A stretch of DNA of 64,000 bases from Bacillota bacterium (GCA_023398375.1 JAEWSH010000042.1:248001-312000), one strand, 5' to 3'. Shown: positions 17,946 through 26,909, counted from the stretch's first letter. Numbers and translations are program-made. The notes: generated from the sequence alone by a model not told the origin.

Positions 17946-18908
17946 ATGGCAAAAAATGATAGTATGCTGGCGATTTTATGGATGCTTAATTCAGGAACAA
18001 AAATAACTGCAAAACAAATGGCGGAAAAATTGGAGATAAACATACGAACCGTTTACCGTTATATCGATTCTCTATGCGCCAGCGGAGTGCCGATTATATC
18101 GAATTCTGGTCAAAACGGCGGGTATAGTCTGCTGGACAATTTTATTCAGGCACCTTTGTATTTTGATATGGAAGAACAAAAGGCACTTCTTCATGCTGCC
18201 GTATTTGCAAAAGAAGCAGGATATCCCTTTGGCGAGGATTTAAGCAGAGCAACCGAAAAATTGAAATTGTATTCAAATCAGGAACAGGAAAATACTCTCA
18301 ATCGCCATTTGGTCGGGTTTGAAGTAATAAATCGGGATATTGCCCCTGCTGTGAAGGGAGTGCTGGAGGAATTAGAGCAATCTGTTGCAAACGAATACTC
18401 TGTAGAAATTGAATACCGCTCAAAAAATGAAGAACAGTATCGGTCAAGAGTGATTGACCCATATGGAATCATATATTGGAACAATAAATGGTATACGATT
18501 GGATTATGCCATTTGCGGGATGAAATCCGCAGCTTTCGGGTTGAACGGATTATTCAGATAAAACAAACGCAAATGGTATTTAAGCGTCCTGAACTCTTTT
18601 CTGCTAAAAAACATTTTTTACAAACTCTTTTGCCTGATTTAGACAGTAAAAATGGCATGATTCCATTAATCATTAAAGGCAGGGCAGAGGCTTTGGATGA
18701 TTTATGCATTCATTGGTTTTTAGGTCATTATCTAAAAGAGAGGACGTCAAACCAGGCAGTCTTTTTAGTTGATCAAAAAGTAATTCATGCATATGTACCT
18801 TATTTTCTTCTTTCTTACGGAAAGGCTATCCAGGTAATTGAACCTGGGAGCGTTAAGCAAAAACTAGTTTCTATAGCATCGGAGTTAATGGAATATTATC
18901 AAGTATAA
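17946..18908 (+). CDS. WYL-domain transcriptional regulator (YafY/DeoR-like)
   Basis: Regulator of 320 residues. Residues 5-60 form a winged HTH_11 (TAKQMAEKLEINIRTVYRYIDSLCASGVPI), residues 140-210 a WYL ligand-sensing domain (YGIIYWNNKWYTIGLCHLRDEIRSFRVERI), and the remainder the WYL C-terminal extension. Such proteins usually repress or activate an adjacent gene in response to a small ligand. The DJ-1 family gene 85 bp downstream is the obvious candidate target. A perfect 15-bp inverted repeat lies between the two. The Shine-Dalgarno signal is weak (GGGGCGGG far upstream). Confidence 0.88.
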   Translation: MAKNDSMLAILWMLNSGTKITAKQMAEKLEINIRTVYRYIDSLCASGVPIISNSGQNGGYSLLDNFIQAPLYFDMEEQKALLHAAVFAKEAGYPFGEDLSRATEKLKLYSNQEQENTLNRHLVGFEVINRDIAPAVKGVLEELEQSVANEYSVEIEYRSKNEEQYRSRVIDPYGIIYWNNKWYTIGLCHLRDEIRSFRVERIIQIKQTQMVFKRPELFSAKKHFLQTLLPDLDSKNGMIPLIIKGRAEALDDLCIHWFLGHYLKERTSNQAVFLVDQKVIHAYVPYFLLSYGKAIQVIEPGSVKQKLVSIASELMEYYQV

Positions 18909-18942
18909 CAGCTTCACTGACAGTCGTTGTCAGTGAAGCTGT
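18908..18942 (+). terminator. 15-bp perfect hairpin between WYL regulator and DJ-1 gene
   Basis: Arms ACAGCTTCACTGACA and its exact complement with a 5-nt loop start at the regulator's stop codon. No poly-T follows, so it could be a weak terminator or, since it lies just upstream of the next gene, an operator for the regulator. Confidence 0.5.
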
Positions 18943-18993
18943 GTTATTATGGTGACAAACATTAACATGTAAATATCAGAGGAGAAATTGAAA

Positions 18994-19620
18994 ATGAACA
19001 GCACTATATATCTTTATGTATTTGATACGATGGCGGATTGGGAAATAGGTTACTTAACTGCGGAACTAAACTCGGGAAGATATTATAAAAAAGGACTATC
19101 TCCATCAAAAATAGTTACATTGGGAGTTGAAAAGAACCCTGTTACAACAATGGGAGGTCTGAAAATATTGCCTGATATAAAACTAGAGGATTGCAGCATG
19201 AAAAAAACAGACGCGTTGATTTTGCCGGGTGGAGATACATGGATGGAATCAATCCACGAACCGATAATAAAGAAGGCGGCGCAGTGTATCAAGGAGAACA
19301 TTGTTGTAGCAGCGATATGTGGTGCTACAATAGCGCTTGCTCAGAATGGTTTATTGAATTCAAAGCGGCATACAAGCAATGATTTAGAATATCTCAAAAT
19401 GGTTTGTTCCGATTATAAAGGTGAAATGTATTATAAACATGAGCCTGCTGTTACGGATGGAAAATTAATCACAGCTTCGGGGACAACTCCATTGGAATTT
19501 ACCGAACATGTCTTGAAAGCTTTGGATGTGTTTTCAACAGAAACGTTAGATGCATGGTATAAGCTCTATGTGACTCACGAATCTGAATATTTTTATGCGT
19601 TAATGAATTCCATAAAATAA
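18994..19620 (+). CDS. DJ-1/PfpI family protein (type 1 glutamine amidotransferase-like)
   Basis: Cytosolic protein of 208 residues with the DJ-1/PfpI fold. ALILPGGDTWMES corresponds to the strand before the nucleophile elbow, and AAICGATIALAQNGLL carries the conserved nucleophilic cysteine around residue 105. It ends with TASGTTPLEFTEHVLKAL, typical of the family. Members act as glyoxalases, chaperones or amidases; which applies here is unknown. I prefer the ATG at 18994 over the TTG at 18988 because AGAGGAGA is 8 nt from the ATG and only 2 nt from the TTG. It is paired with the WYL regulator upstream. Confidence 0.85.
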   Translation: MNSTIYLYVFDTMADWEIGYLTAELNSGRYYKKGLSPSKIVTLGVEKNPVTTMGGLKILPDIKLEDCSMKKTDALILPGGDTWMESIHEPIIKKAAQCIKENIVVAAICGATIALAQNGLLNSKRHTSNDLEYLKMVCSDYKGEMYYKHEPAVTDGKLITASGTTPLEFTEHVLKALDVFSTETLDAWYKLYVTHESEYFYALMNSIK

Positions 19621-19784
19621 CAATATAATTGTGGATATGTTTATTTAATTACCATAAACATTAAAGGTTGTCATGAATTCTCTCGGTAGATTACGTATAG
19701 AAAATACAATGGGTGTATCAGTATAAAACTGTGAATAAGGTAAAACACTATTATTACAAAGAAAAATTAAAATCTGGAGGCAGA

Positions 19785-20720
19785 ATGAGAATTGAAAAAC
19801 GACTAACGAGGGCGTTTAAAAGCGCCACAACCGTATACTTTGATAAAAACTCAAAATATATTTTCTTTAGTGATTGTCATAGAGGTGATGACAGTATATC
19901 AGATGAATTTACTAGAAATCAGAACATATTCTTGCATGCACTGAATTATTATTATAAAGAAGGCTATGTTTATGTTGAAGCAGGTGATGGCGATGAACTG
20001 TGGGAATACAAGAATTTTCGTGTGATACGGCTGGCCCATACAGATGTATTTACAGTGATGAAAAAGTTCTATGATCATGGTCGTTTTATACTATTATATG
20101 GCAATCATAATATTTATTTAAAATCAAAGCACTTTGTGAAAGCAAATTATTATCAATACTATGATGAATATAATCAAAAAAGGGTTGAACTATTCAAAGG
20201 ATTAGAACCTAAAGAAGCTTTGGTACTTAAATATAAGAATAGCAAGCAGAAGATTCTTGTGGTGCATGGTCATCAGGGTGACTTTATGAACGATCAGCTG
20301 TGGTTTCTGCCTATGTTATTGCTTCGTTATTTTTGGAGGTATTTACATCTTGTAGGATTCGATAATCCTACAAGTCCTGCGCGTAATTTATATAAAAGGC
20401 ATAAGGTAGAAAAGATATACAGCGAATGGATAAAAAAATATAAAATTATGCTTATCTGTGGACATACCCACAGACCTAAGTTTCCCAAAGCAGATGAACT
20501 TCCATATTTTAATACAGGGTGCTGCATCCGAACGCGTGGTATAACAGGTATCGAGATAATGAATGGTGAAATTCTAATGGTTGATTGGAGAATTTCAGCA
20601 GATGAAAATGGTAATTTACGTATCCTTCGTACCGTGGTCAGAGGACCGGAACCTATTGAAAATTATGACTGTAAAAACAACTCCTATTCCAAGCATTGTA
20701 AACAATATGATGATGATTAA
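19785..20720 (+). CDS. Calcineurin-like metallophosphoesterase
   Basis: Protein of 311 residues with the dinuclear-metal phosphoesterase motifs in order: SDCHRGDD (D-x-H), GDGDELWEY (GD), LLYGNHNIY (GNH), VVHGHQGD (GH), and CGHTHRPKF (GHxH). It is soluble, with no signal peptide. The substrate is unknown; the fold covers protein phosphatases, cyclic nucleotide and lipid-linked phosphodiesterases. The frame extends upstream to 19713, but the ATG at 19785 has TGGAGG immediately before it (short 4-nt spacer). It is followed by two inverted repeats. Confidence 0.85.
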   Translation: MRIEKRLTRAFKSATTVYFDKNSKYIFFSDCHRGDDSISDEFTRNQNIFLHALNYYYKEGYVYVEAGDGDELWEYKNFRVIRLAHTDVFTVMKKFYDHGRFILLYGNHNIYLKSKHFVKANYYQYYDEYNQKRVELFKGLEPKEALVLKYKNSKQKILVVHGHQGDFMNDQLWFLPMLLLRYFWRYLHLVGFDNPTSPARNLYKRHKVEKIYSEWIKKYKIMLICGHTHRPKFPKADELPYFNTGCCIRTRGITGIEIMNGEILMVDWRISADENGNLRILRTVVRGPEPIENYDCKNNSYSKHCKQYDDD

Positions 20721-20758
20721 ACAATGCGGTTGATTAGCATCTTCAAACGGCATTGTTT
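20719..20758 (+). terminator. Hairpin after metallophosphoesterase
   Basis: 9-bp perfect inverted repeat AAACAATGC / GCATTGTTT spanning the stop codon, with a 22-nt loop. It is a weaker candidate terminator followed 40 bp later by a much stronger hairpin. Confidence 0.4.
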
Positions 20759-20796
20759 GATGAGAATAAGGATATTATATACTAGGGCAAAGTTTG

Positions 20797-20848
20797 GCAG
20801 GACTTATTACTTTTTATCAAAACACTGAGAAAAAGTAATAAGTCCTGC
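20797..20848. terminator. 19-bp perfect inverted repeat, bidirectional terminator-like
   Basis: Arms 20797-20815 and 20830-20848 are exact complements with a 14-nt loop, and each arm contains a T5/A5 tract. It lies between the metallophosphoesterase and the CgeB-like gene, both on the plus strand. It could end the first transcript; its perfection also fits a small mobile-repeat (MITE-like) relic. Confidence 0.55.
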
Positions 20849-20989
20849 TATGCAGTATACCTAAAAGCAACAGTAGAGAAGTGGTTGAGTCTGCAAACTT
20901 TATAGTAGTTGATATATTTGATTTTGGCAGAACCAATTATACATTTTTTACATAATATAATTTAGGCTATATGAAAGAGGTGATGTGAA

Positions 20990-22000
20990 ATGTATAAGAT
21001 TTTGATGTGCGTATTTAGTCCCGATGTTTATAATGAAATGCACTATGGTTTTTTGGAGGCAGGATGTGAAGTCAGGAATATTCTCATAGGTGAAGAATTT
21101 ATCAATAGATTAGATTCTCTTGAGACAATACTGTCAAATGCGATTGATGAATTCAAACCGGATTTTATATATTCTTATGGTTGGTGGAAGGATATTATTG
21201 ACATAAATGCATTTTTTGATGTCATTAAGAAAAAAGGTATTTTCCATGTATGGTGGTCTGCAGATGACCCTATTTGTTGTGGTCAGGTATCCTTGCCCGC
21301 TGCAAAAAGGTCGGATCTGGTTTTTACTCCGGTAGAGGAACTGATACCAGAGTACTCGAAATTTGGTATTAAGGCCTATTTACAGCCAAATGCCTGTTCA
21401 CAGCATTATGTAAAAATGCTTCCTAAACCTGAGTACAAATATGATATGGTATTAGTAGCAAACAATTATAGCATGAGATCCGTTGATGAAGAAGCTAAAA
21501 AAAGTATATTTTATACATTTAGGATTGAAGGTATCCATCATATTTTGAAACCGCTGGTAGATGAGGAGAAGAACTTAAGGGTGTGGGGAAGATGGTGGAC
21601 TGACTTTGACAGGGCGTATATACTTCCGACAGCATTTTATGGCGGAATATTACCGACAGAGGAAGTCCCTTTTGTATATGCTTCTTCTAAGATTGTGTTG
21701 GGAATCCAGCAGGTCGCTACTTCAAGAACCTATGTATCTGCAAGGACTTTTGAAGCACTTGGCTGTGGAGCTTTCCATATTACTCAATACTCTAAAGGAG
21801 TAGAGTATTATTTTAAAAAAGGTGTACACCTTGATTGGTCTCAATCACCGGAGGAGACTCTGGAACTTGTAGATTATTACCTGGCACATGATGATATAAG
21901 AAAAAAGATTGCACTTAATGGACAACGGGAAGTTGATGAAAAGCACAGGCTTATCCATAGGGCAAGGGCTGTGCTGGACACAATTGCACACCATATTTAA
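20990..22000 (+). CDS. CgeB-like glycosyltransferase (GT-B fold)
   Basis: Protein of 336 residues resembling the CgeB family of GT-B glycosyltransferases, whose Bacillus founder modifies the outermost spore layer. The N-terminal Rossmann half contains DEFKPDFIYSYGWW and FHVWWSADDP. The C-terminal half carries SARTFEALGCGAFHITQYSKGVEYYFKKGVHL, the nucleotide-sugar-binding block, and ends in the usual EETLELVDYYLAHDDIRKKIALNGQREV tail. It has no signal peptide, so it acts in the cytosol or mother cell. AGAGGTG lies 8 nt before the ATG. It faces the minus-strand glycan genes convergently and belongs to the same locus by theme. Confidence 0.8.
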   Translation: MYKILMCVFSPDVYNEMHYGFLEAGCEVRNILIGEEFINRLDSLETILSNAIDEFKPDFIYSYGWWKDIIDINAFFDVIKKKGIFHVWWSADDPICCGQVSLPAAKRSDLVFTPVEELIPEYSKFGIKAYLQPNACSQHYVKMLPKPEYKYDMVLVANNYSMRSVDEEAKKSIFYTFRIEGIHHILKPLVDEEKNLRVWGRWWTDFDRAYILPTAFYGGILPTEEVPFVYASSKIVLGIQQVATSRTYVSARTFEALGCGAFHITQYSKGVEYYFKKGVHLDWSQSPEETLELVDYYLAHDDIRKKIALNGQREVDEKHRLIHRARAVLDTIAHHI

Positions 22001-22051
22001 CGAAAAGGAAATTCTGAATAACTGCATAGCTGGTCGAATTAATGCTAAAAA

Positions 22052-22102
22052 GAGATTGTAGGAAGTTACATTTAAATTAAAAAAGTAACTATCTACAATC
22101 TC
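22052..22102 (-). terminator. Terminator for the minus-strand DNRLRE gene
   Basis: Two-part stem (10-bp GAGATTGTAG / CTACAATCTC plus an inner AGTTAC / GTAACT). Read on the minus strand it runs into TTTTTAGC. It sits between convergent genes and may act in both directions. Confidence 0.65.
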
Positions 22103-22142
22103 GTACTGTCGGTTAATACATGAGCAGTTCCACCTGGATGTA

Positions 22143-22742
22143 CTACGGCTCAGTCAGAGTATCAACGGCAACGTCATTAATCATAATCATACCGGCATTG
22201 GTGCTAAGGGAAGATTCAGGTGATACGGATATTTCCGTGTAAGTCAGGATTAGTACCGGATAAAAAGGTTCATGTAAAATTTCATTGTTACCAAAGCCAA
22301 CGGCGGTAGTACTGTCAGAGTTTGTAATCGCAAGCCCATAGTTTGGGGAAGTTCCGTTTATCCATTGGTTTACAAGTTCTGTTACATCAATTTGGACTGT
22401 AGTATACAAATCATCTTTGGTAATGTCAGTTTGTGAGGCTGTCGGTATAAAAGATGGCCGGGTATTGTACGTTACTTTATCTGTATCTAAGGAAGAAGTT
22501 ACCCTGTTGACAACCACAGGAGAAAGAGCAGCGCCTGTTTTGGTAATGATTGATAACTGAAGTATGGCACTGTCAACTTCAGATACAGGCAATGATGGAA
22601 AGGTATAGCGAAGAAAGCTGATGGTATTTTGAAAAGCTTCGTCCGTACCAGCGTGAATAACTGGATTCGTTGAAAAATTTGTATCTGGTAAGGCAGATGA
22701 TACAAAAGTTGTTTCCGAAGTATTAAGAAATTCAGTTGACAT
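22143..22742 (-). CDS. DNRLRE domain protein
   Basis: Protein of 199 residues dominated by a DNRLRE-type beta-sandwich. It shows the phosphate-like opening with SSLDTDKVTYNTRPSF, then VQIDVTELVNQWINGTSPNYGLAITNSD, the characteristic end of the domain. DNRLRE domains occur in structural or adhesive surface proteins. There is no signal peptide and no sorting motif, which is unusual for a cell-wall protein and would fit delivery to a spore surface from the mother cell (inference). GAAAGAAGG precedes the ATG on the minus strand. Its neighbours are glycosyltransferases, which makes it a possible glycosylation substrate. Confidence 0.75.
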   Translation of the reverse strand: MSTEFLNTSETTFVSSALPDTNFSTNPVIHAGTDEAFQNTISFLRYTFPSLPVSEVDSAILQLSIITKTGAALSPVVVNRVTSSLDTDKVTYNTRPSFIPTASQTDITKDDLYTTVQIDVTELVNQWINGTSPNYGLAITNSDSTTAVGFGNNEILHEPFYPVLILTYTEISVSPESSLSTNAGMIMINDVAVDTLTEP

Positions 22743-22837
22743 TGTTTGATACCTTCTTTCAGAATTATGTGGTCAATATCTTACCGTATATAATATGAAT
22801 AAAATTAAGATTTTGTTACATTAAAAAAAGAATAGGT

Positions 22838-22878
22838 GCTGTTGTAAAATGGACTTAACAAATCTATATTACAACAGC
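22838..22878 (-). terminator. Terminator after minus-strand GT4 gene
   Basis: 10-bp stem GCTGTTGTAA / TTACAACAGC with a 21-nt loop; on the minus strand the second arm is followed within a few bases by a T7 run. It separates the GT4 gene from the DNRLRE gene. Confidence 0.7.
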
Positions 22879-22956
22879 CTTATCCATACCATACCTCTGG
22901 AAAAGGATAATCAAAGGATCACGATACTGAACAAGATAAGCATTTCAAAGTAGTTA

Positions 22957-24057
22957 TTATAAGAACTGGTCGATTATAGCAGCTCTTTCGCCCATTTGCT
23001 TATCAAAGTCAAATACTTCTCTGAATTTTGCCTGCCCGTTTGCTGACATCCGGTATAATTTTTGAGGGTCATGATAATATTCCATGATATTGGCTGTAAT
23101 GCTGGCGGGATCAAGTGTAATAATGAAAATATCTTCCCTATGCACGAAATGCTGATTTTGATTCAGAGGATCAGTACAGAAAACTCCGACGCCATTTAGT
23201 CCGGCATCCATACTGCAGCCGGTAGGAAAACCATCGAAATTTTTCCCAGGTATTAGTATGAAGGGAGCATTTGGTGATACAATAATGTCCATGCTGGCAT
23301 AAAAATCAGGGAAGAAACTGTGGGTTTTAAGTCCATGGAATACAATCCTGTTTTCTAGACCGGTGGTATCAAGATCAGTACTATCAAAATTGCCTACCAC
23401 ATGGAAAATAATATTCTGGGCAGCAGCAGCAAGTCTTTTACAAACATCAATAAAAATATGGTACCCTTTATCAATTCCCTGAGCCATATATTTATGAGCA
23501 ACAAAACAGATATCAAAGGTTTGTTTGTCTGTCATATAGTATTTTTTAGGCGGTGTGGCTTTAAAATATTGAGGATGCGTCACTAGGCCGTAAATATATG
23601 CAATTTTGTCAGGAGTAACATAACCACGGCTGATAATATAATCATAGGTCATTTTCTGGGTAACAATAACTTTTCTTAAAAGCGGAGATTGAAGAACTTT
23701 TAATAACTTTGCATCAACATCAGGATCATTGAGCCAGAATGACCCGCCAGGGTATAGCTCGAATATAAAAGGCGTATTTGCCAGTTCATATACAAAGTAA
23801 AAAGCATATGCGTTACCTAAGAATACCGAATAGTATAACGAAGTGGATCTACCCGTCCAATCAAACTGGTCAAAGGGTTTTACTCTGTTGTAAAATTGGG
23901 GATAAGCTGCTACATATTCACCGTAGTACATATCGCACCTGCTGGAGAAGACCTCACTGGTAGGATACCTCTCAAGATAATAATTAAATTCGGATATTCG
24001 AAAGCCGGTTATCAGATTCGGAAAAAAATCATCAACAATTGTAAGTTTACCGTTCAT
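22957..24057 (-). CDS. Glycosyltransferase family 4-like protein
   Basis: Cytosolic GT-B glycosyltransferase of 366 residues. It contains FDICFVAHKYMAQGIDKGYHIFIDVCKRLA (start of the donor-binding half, about residue 190), FHVVGNFD and ENRIVFHGLKTHSFFPDFYASMDIIVSPN, typical of GT4. It then has DGFPTGCSMDAGLNGVGVFCTD, where GT4 enzymes place the E-x7-E region; here the usual glutamate is replaced, so donor binding may be atypical. Acceptor and sugar are unknown. A TTG 21 nt upstream is part of the ribosome site itself (TTGGAGG), so the ATG at residue 1 here is preferred, with a long 14-nt spacer. Confidence 0.75.
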   Translation of the reverse strand: MNGKLTIVDDFFPNLITGFRISEFNYYLERYPTSEVFSSRCDMYYGEYVAAYPQFYNRVKPFDQFDWTGRSTSLYYSVFLGNAYAFYFVYELANTPFIFELYPGGSFWLNDPDVDAKLLKVLQSPLLRKVIVTQKMTYDYIISRGYVTPDKIAYIYGLVTHPQYFKATPPKKYYMTDKQTFDICFVAHKYMAQGIDKGYHIFIDVCKRLAAAAQNIIFHVVGNFDSTDLDTTGLENRIVFHGLKTHSFFPDFYASMDIIVSPNAPFILIPGKNFDGFPTGCSMDAGLNGVGVFCTDPLNQNQHFVHREDIFIITLDPASITANIMEYYHDPQKLYRMSANGQAKFREVFDFDKQMGERAAIIDQFL

Positions 24058-24129
24058 ATCTAAATATGAAACCTCCAATCTTTTTATTTCTGTAATACGG
24101 TATTAAATTTATTCCTTTATCCTTTTATG

Positions 24130-25029
24130 CTAATTAGAATTGGCTGCATAATAATTAAAATTCTCCAGTGCCCAGTCCATATGATAAAAATGAGATGAAT
24201 AGGATACAGGATCATGGATGGAAGCGCAGTAGACCGTTCTCTTTCCTTGATCCAATTCATTGAAGTATTCAATATATTTCCAGCGATTGACAGTAGAAAA
24301 GGATAAATTTTTGTACTTACTGTTTCTTATGTCAAAGCAGGTCTTTGTTTTTTTATCGAGTTTGCACATGTGATAGACTTCGCAATTCTGGCAAGGTATG
24401 GTCTGTGTCAGATCAATAGAGATATTTTCTATAAGGCCCGCTTTATAGGGCGTATATTTATTAATCCTGACTGATAATTCTGCATCTCCATAACCATTTT
24501 CCTCGCACCAGTATCCTATTATATTAAATAGTTCCGGTCTTAGGCATTGACAGTGTCCGGGGACAAAATCACGTATTGTGCCTACTTCACAATATTTCAA
24601 CTGATTATAACTTACACCATTTCTTTCTATGCTTATAACTTCAGGTTCGTAGCCGGGAAGTGGTATAGGTCTGGGAACTCCAAGGAGCCCAACTTCGGGG
24701 AAAGTCTCAAAGACTCTCATGAAACGGCTGATCCAGTCAGGAGAATATAAATATACATCACTTTCAAGTACAATGAAATACTGGTCAGGCTTTCTACGCG
24801 TCAGATTCAAATTGATTGGGTAGATAGGTCCGAGATTTGCAGGCAATCTGATTCTCGATTTTATACGGCTGTCATTCAGACTTTGAATAAATTCCCAGCT
24901 ATCATCCTGTGAATTGCTGTCAATGATATGGAGTTCGAAATCATCTGTTGTTCTTAAAAGGGATCCTAAGTTTCTGCCTGTTAAGCCCATTCTATGAAAC
25001 GTGGAATAACTGATTAACGGTGGTGTCAT
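24130..25029 (-). CDS. GT2 glycosyltransferase with C-terminal Cys4 motif (paralogue A)
   Basis: Protein of 299 residues. Residues 1-200 are a GT-A family 2 fold (ISYSTFHRMGLTGRNLGSLL, DFELHIIDSNSQDDSW). Its metal-binding triad reads ESD rather than DxD in IVLESDVYL. The last 90 residues hold C-x2-C-x5-C-x8-C (CQNCEVYHMC...TCF) and the tail HDPVSYSSHFYHMDWALENFNYY. The other two GT2 enzymes of this locus share both features. AGAGGT precedes the ATG; the frame upstream of it lacks a ribosome site. It probably shares a transcript with the GT4 gene, 72 bp downstream of it on the minus strand. The sugar and acceptor are unknown. Confidence 0.8.
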   Translation of the reverse strand: MTPPLISYSTFHRMGLTGRNLGSLLRTTDDFELHIIDSNSQDDSWEFIQSLNDSRIKSRIRLPANLGPIYPINLNLTRRKPDQYFIVLESDVYLYSPDWISRFMRVFETFPEVGLLGVPRPIPLPGYEPEVISIERNGVSYNQLKYCEVGTIRDFVPGHCQCLRPELFNIIGYWCEENGYGDAELSVRINKYTPYKAGLIENISIDLTQTIPCQNCEVYHMCKLDKKTKTCFDIRNSKYKNLSFSTVNRWKYIEYFNELDQGKRTVYCASIHDPVSYSSHFYHMDWALENFNYYAANSN

Positions 25030-25065
25030 TATTAAACCTCTATATTCATTTCCATAAAAACATAC

Positions 25066-25122
25066 AAAAAACAACTTCCTCGCAACATAATGCGATAGGC
25101 AGAGATGAAGAAAGTTGTTTTC
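25066..25122 (-). terminator. Terminator between GT2 paralogues B and A (minus strand)
   Basis: Stem AAAACAACTT(T/C)CT with its complement, loop of about 28 nt, ending in a T6 run when read on the minus strand. It suggests that paralogue A and the GT4 gene form a separate transcription unit or receive reduced read-through. Confidence 0.7.
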
Positions 25123-25133
25123 CGCTATTTCTT

Positions 25134-26180
25134 CTAATTTGAATTTTTAATGTAATAATCAAAATTTTCAAATGCCCATATCTGATTATAAACACATTTT
25201 TTCAAGGATTCAGGGTCATGCACGGATGCTGAGTAAGCGGTTCTTTTGCCTTCCTCTAGTTCCTTGAAGATCTCTTTGTATTTCCATCCATGTTTTCGAA
25301 CAAAGGACTCATTATAGTTCGCGGATTTACTTATGGAAAAACAGGTATTTACGCTTCTGCCTAGTTTACAGAAATCTCTGCCCATACATAAATTACAGCC
25401 GATATATTGAGTCATATCAATTTCAACAGTAGTAACGTACCCAACAGTATAAGGAGTATAATGAACTACTCTAGGAGAAAGTTCAGCATCACCATAACCG
25501 CATTCTTCATTCCAGTAACCTATTTTTTCAATCAGTTCAGGTCTTAAACATTGCAATTGTCCTGGTATAAAGTCCAAATCCACTCCAACAGCTGCATTTT
25601 TTAACTGCAGATAATTTATATTTCCGTTTTCCCTCGGTATGATCGGAGGCATATACCTTGGATAAGGGTTATCCCTCACAACTCCCAATACCCCCACTTC
25701 AGGAAAGGCATCAAATACCTCCATGAATCTTGCTATCCAATTCTTAGTCTTAATAAAGGTATCACTGTCTACAGTTATAAAGTACTGACCTGGTTTCCTC
25801 TTTGTCAGACTGTAGTTAAGCGGATAGATGGGACCCAGATTCAAGCTGAACCGGGTCTTTGATTTAATACGGCTGTCATTTAAGCTGTTAATATAATCCC
25901 AGGTATTGTCCTTGGAATTGCAATCAATTATGTGTAATTCAAAATCTTCATCGGAATCTAGTATATTACTCAGATTTTTAATAGTCAGTCCCATCCGGTT
26001 AAAGGTTACAAAATTTATAAATGGAGGAATTTTAGTAATTTCACTTTTACTGATTTCATTATTTTCATTCAGTTCACAAGATTCTATATAATCATATTTT
26101 TTGCTGAATTCCTTCTCATTTATATTTTTTTCTGTTTCGGTAAAATGGTTAAAATTATTACCAACAAATGATTGCTTCAA
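25134..26180 (-). CDS. GT2 glycosyltransferase with C-terminal Cys4 motif (paralogue B)
   Basis: Protein of 348 residues and the longest of the three paralogues. It carries an extra 50-residue polar N-terminal extension rich in Glu, Asn and Lys before the GT-A fold begins (PPFINFVTFNRMGLTIKNLSN). The DxD-type triad is DSD in FITVDSDTFI. The C-terminal C-x2-C-x5-C-x8-C is CNLCMGRDFC...TCF, followed by HDPESLKKCVYNQIWAFENFDYY. It starts at a TTG with AAAGGA 8 nt upstream; no better start is seen. It is followed by a hairpin terminator and preceded by the NeuD-like gene after a 66-bp gap containing a dispersed repeat. Confidence 0.8.
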   Translation of the reverse strand: MKQSFVGNNFNHFTETEKNINEKEFSKKYDYIESCELNENNEISKSEITKIPPFINFVTFNRMGLTIKNLSNILDSDEDFELHIIDCNSKDNTWDYINSLNDSRIKSKTRFSLNLGPIYPLNYSLTKRKPGQYFITVDSDTFIKTKNWIARFMEVFDAFPEVGVLGVVRDNPYPRYMPPIIPRENGNINYLQLKNAAVGVDLDFIPGQLQCLRPELIEKIGYWNEECGYGDAELSPRVVHYTPYTVGYVTTVEIDMTQYIGCNLCMGRDFCKLGRSVNTCFSISKSANYNESFVRKHGWKYKEIFKELEEGKRTAYSASVHDPESLKKCVYNQIWAFENFDYYIKNSN

Positions 26181-26210
26181 TATCAGCAGTCCTTTCTATT
26201 TTATATTTTT

Positions 26211-26243
26211 ATTCATGACAAGTGAATTCGCTTGCCGATTTAT
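26211..26243 (+). repeat. Copy of a dispersed short repeat (ATTCATG...GCTTGCCGATT)
   Basis: This 33-bp stretch matches the stretch at 42482-42514 in the blocks ATTCATG-N-CAAG-N-GAA and CGCTTGCCGATT-Y-AT or close variants. Part of it also occurs at 6244-6264. The CAAG...CTTG ends are inverted, so it can fold. It lies in the gap between the NeuD-like and GT2-B genes. Confidence 0.5.
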
Positions 26244-26246
26244 AGT

Positions 26247-26909
26247 TTATATAGGTATCGAGAACTTTATCGGTTTTGCAGGTACTCCTACAGCAGTACA
26301 AAAGGCAGGAATATCCTTTACGACAACTGCTCCAGCACCTAAAACACTCCACTTTCCAACAGTTTTCTTTTGTATCACAGTAGCTTTTGAGCCTATTTCA
26401 CATCCCTCATGGATAGTGACATTTCCCGAGAGGGAGACATTCCAATACAAGGAGGAATAATCTTCAATCACTGTATCATGACCGATACCGCAGCCGGGGT
26501 TGATACAGATATGATTGCCTATTTTTGTATTTACGGATATAAAAGTATTGCAGCAAATAATGCAGTCAAAGCCTATTTCACTATATTTATTTATTTTTGC
26601 ATTTGGGTGTATCAAAGTAGCATAATTGATGTTTTCTGCAGATAATTTTTTTATAAGGTTATATTTATCTCTTGGATTTCCAAGTGCACAAACTGCCCAA
26701 AGATTTTCTCTGTTTTTGTTCTCAAACCAGTCAAATTTTCCTAGTACAGAAGTATCATTTATGACTGCGCCTTGCTTTTCTGGGGTCTCGTCAATATAAC
26801 CTAACATATTCCAGGTCTTTTTATCCTGATTGATATCCTTTAGGAGCTGGGTGACTTCTTTTCCAAGACCGCCGGCGCCAATGACAACGATGTCCTTTAA
26901 ATCAGCCAT
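26247..26909 (-). CDS. NeuD/PglD-type sugar O- or N-acyltransferase (left-handed beta-helix)
   Basis: Protein of 220 residues. The N-terminal Rossmann part (IVVIGAGGLGKEVTQLL) is followed from about residue 95 by hexapeptide repeats forming a left-handed beta-helix (IHPNAKINKYSEIG, ICINPGCGIGHDTVI, GCEIGSKATV) and the closing GAGAVVVKDIPAFCTAVGVPAKPI. Such enzymes acetylate amino or hydroxyl groups of nucleotide sugars using acetyl-CoA. Its start overlaps the end of the DegT aminotransferase gene by 8 bp, so the two are translationally coupled. They likely work in sequence: amination, then acylation of the new amine. Confidence 0.88.
   Translation of the reverse strand: MADLKDIVVIGAGGLGKEVTQLLKDINQDKKTWNMLGYIDETPEKQGAVINDTSVLGKFDWFENKNRENLWAVCALGNPRDKYNLIKKLSAENINYATLIHPNAKINKYSEIGFDCIICCNTFISVNTKIGNHICINPGCGIGHDTVIEDYSSLYWNVSLSGNVTIHEGCEIGSKATVIQKKTVGKWSVLGAGAVVVKDIPAFCTAVGVPAKPIKFSIPI

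Noticed and set aside
20797..20848. CRISPR-like palindrome
   Set aside because: A single inverted repeat with no spaced direct copies nearby and no cas genes; there is no CRISPR array in the window.
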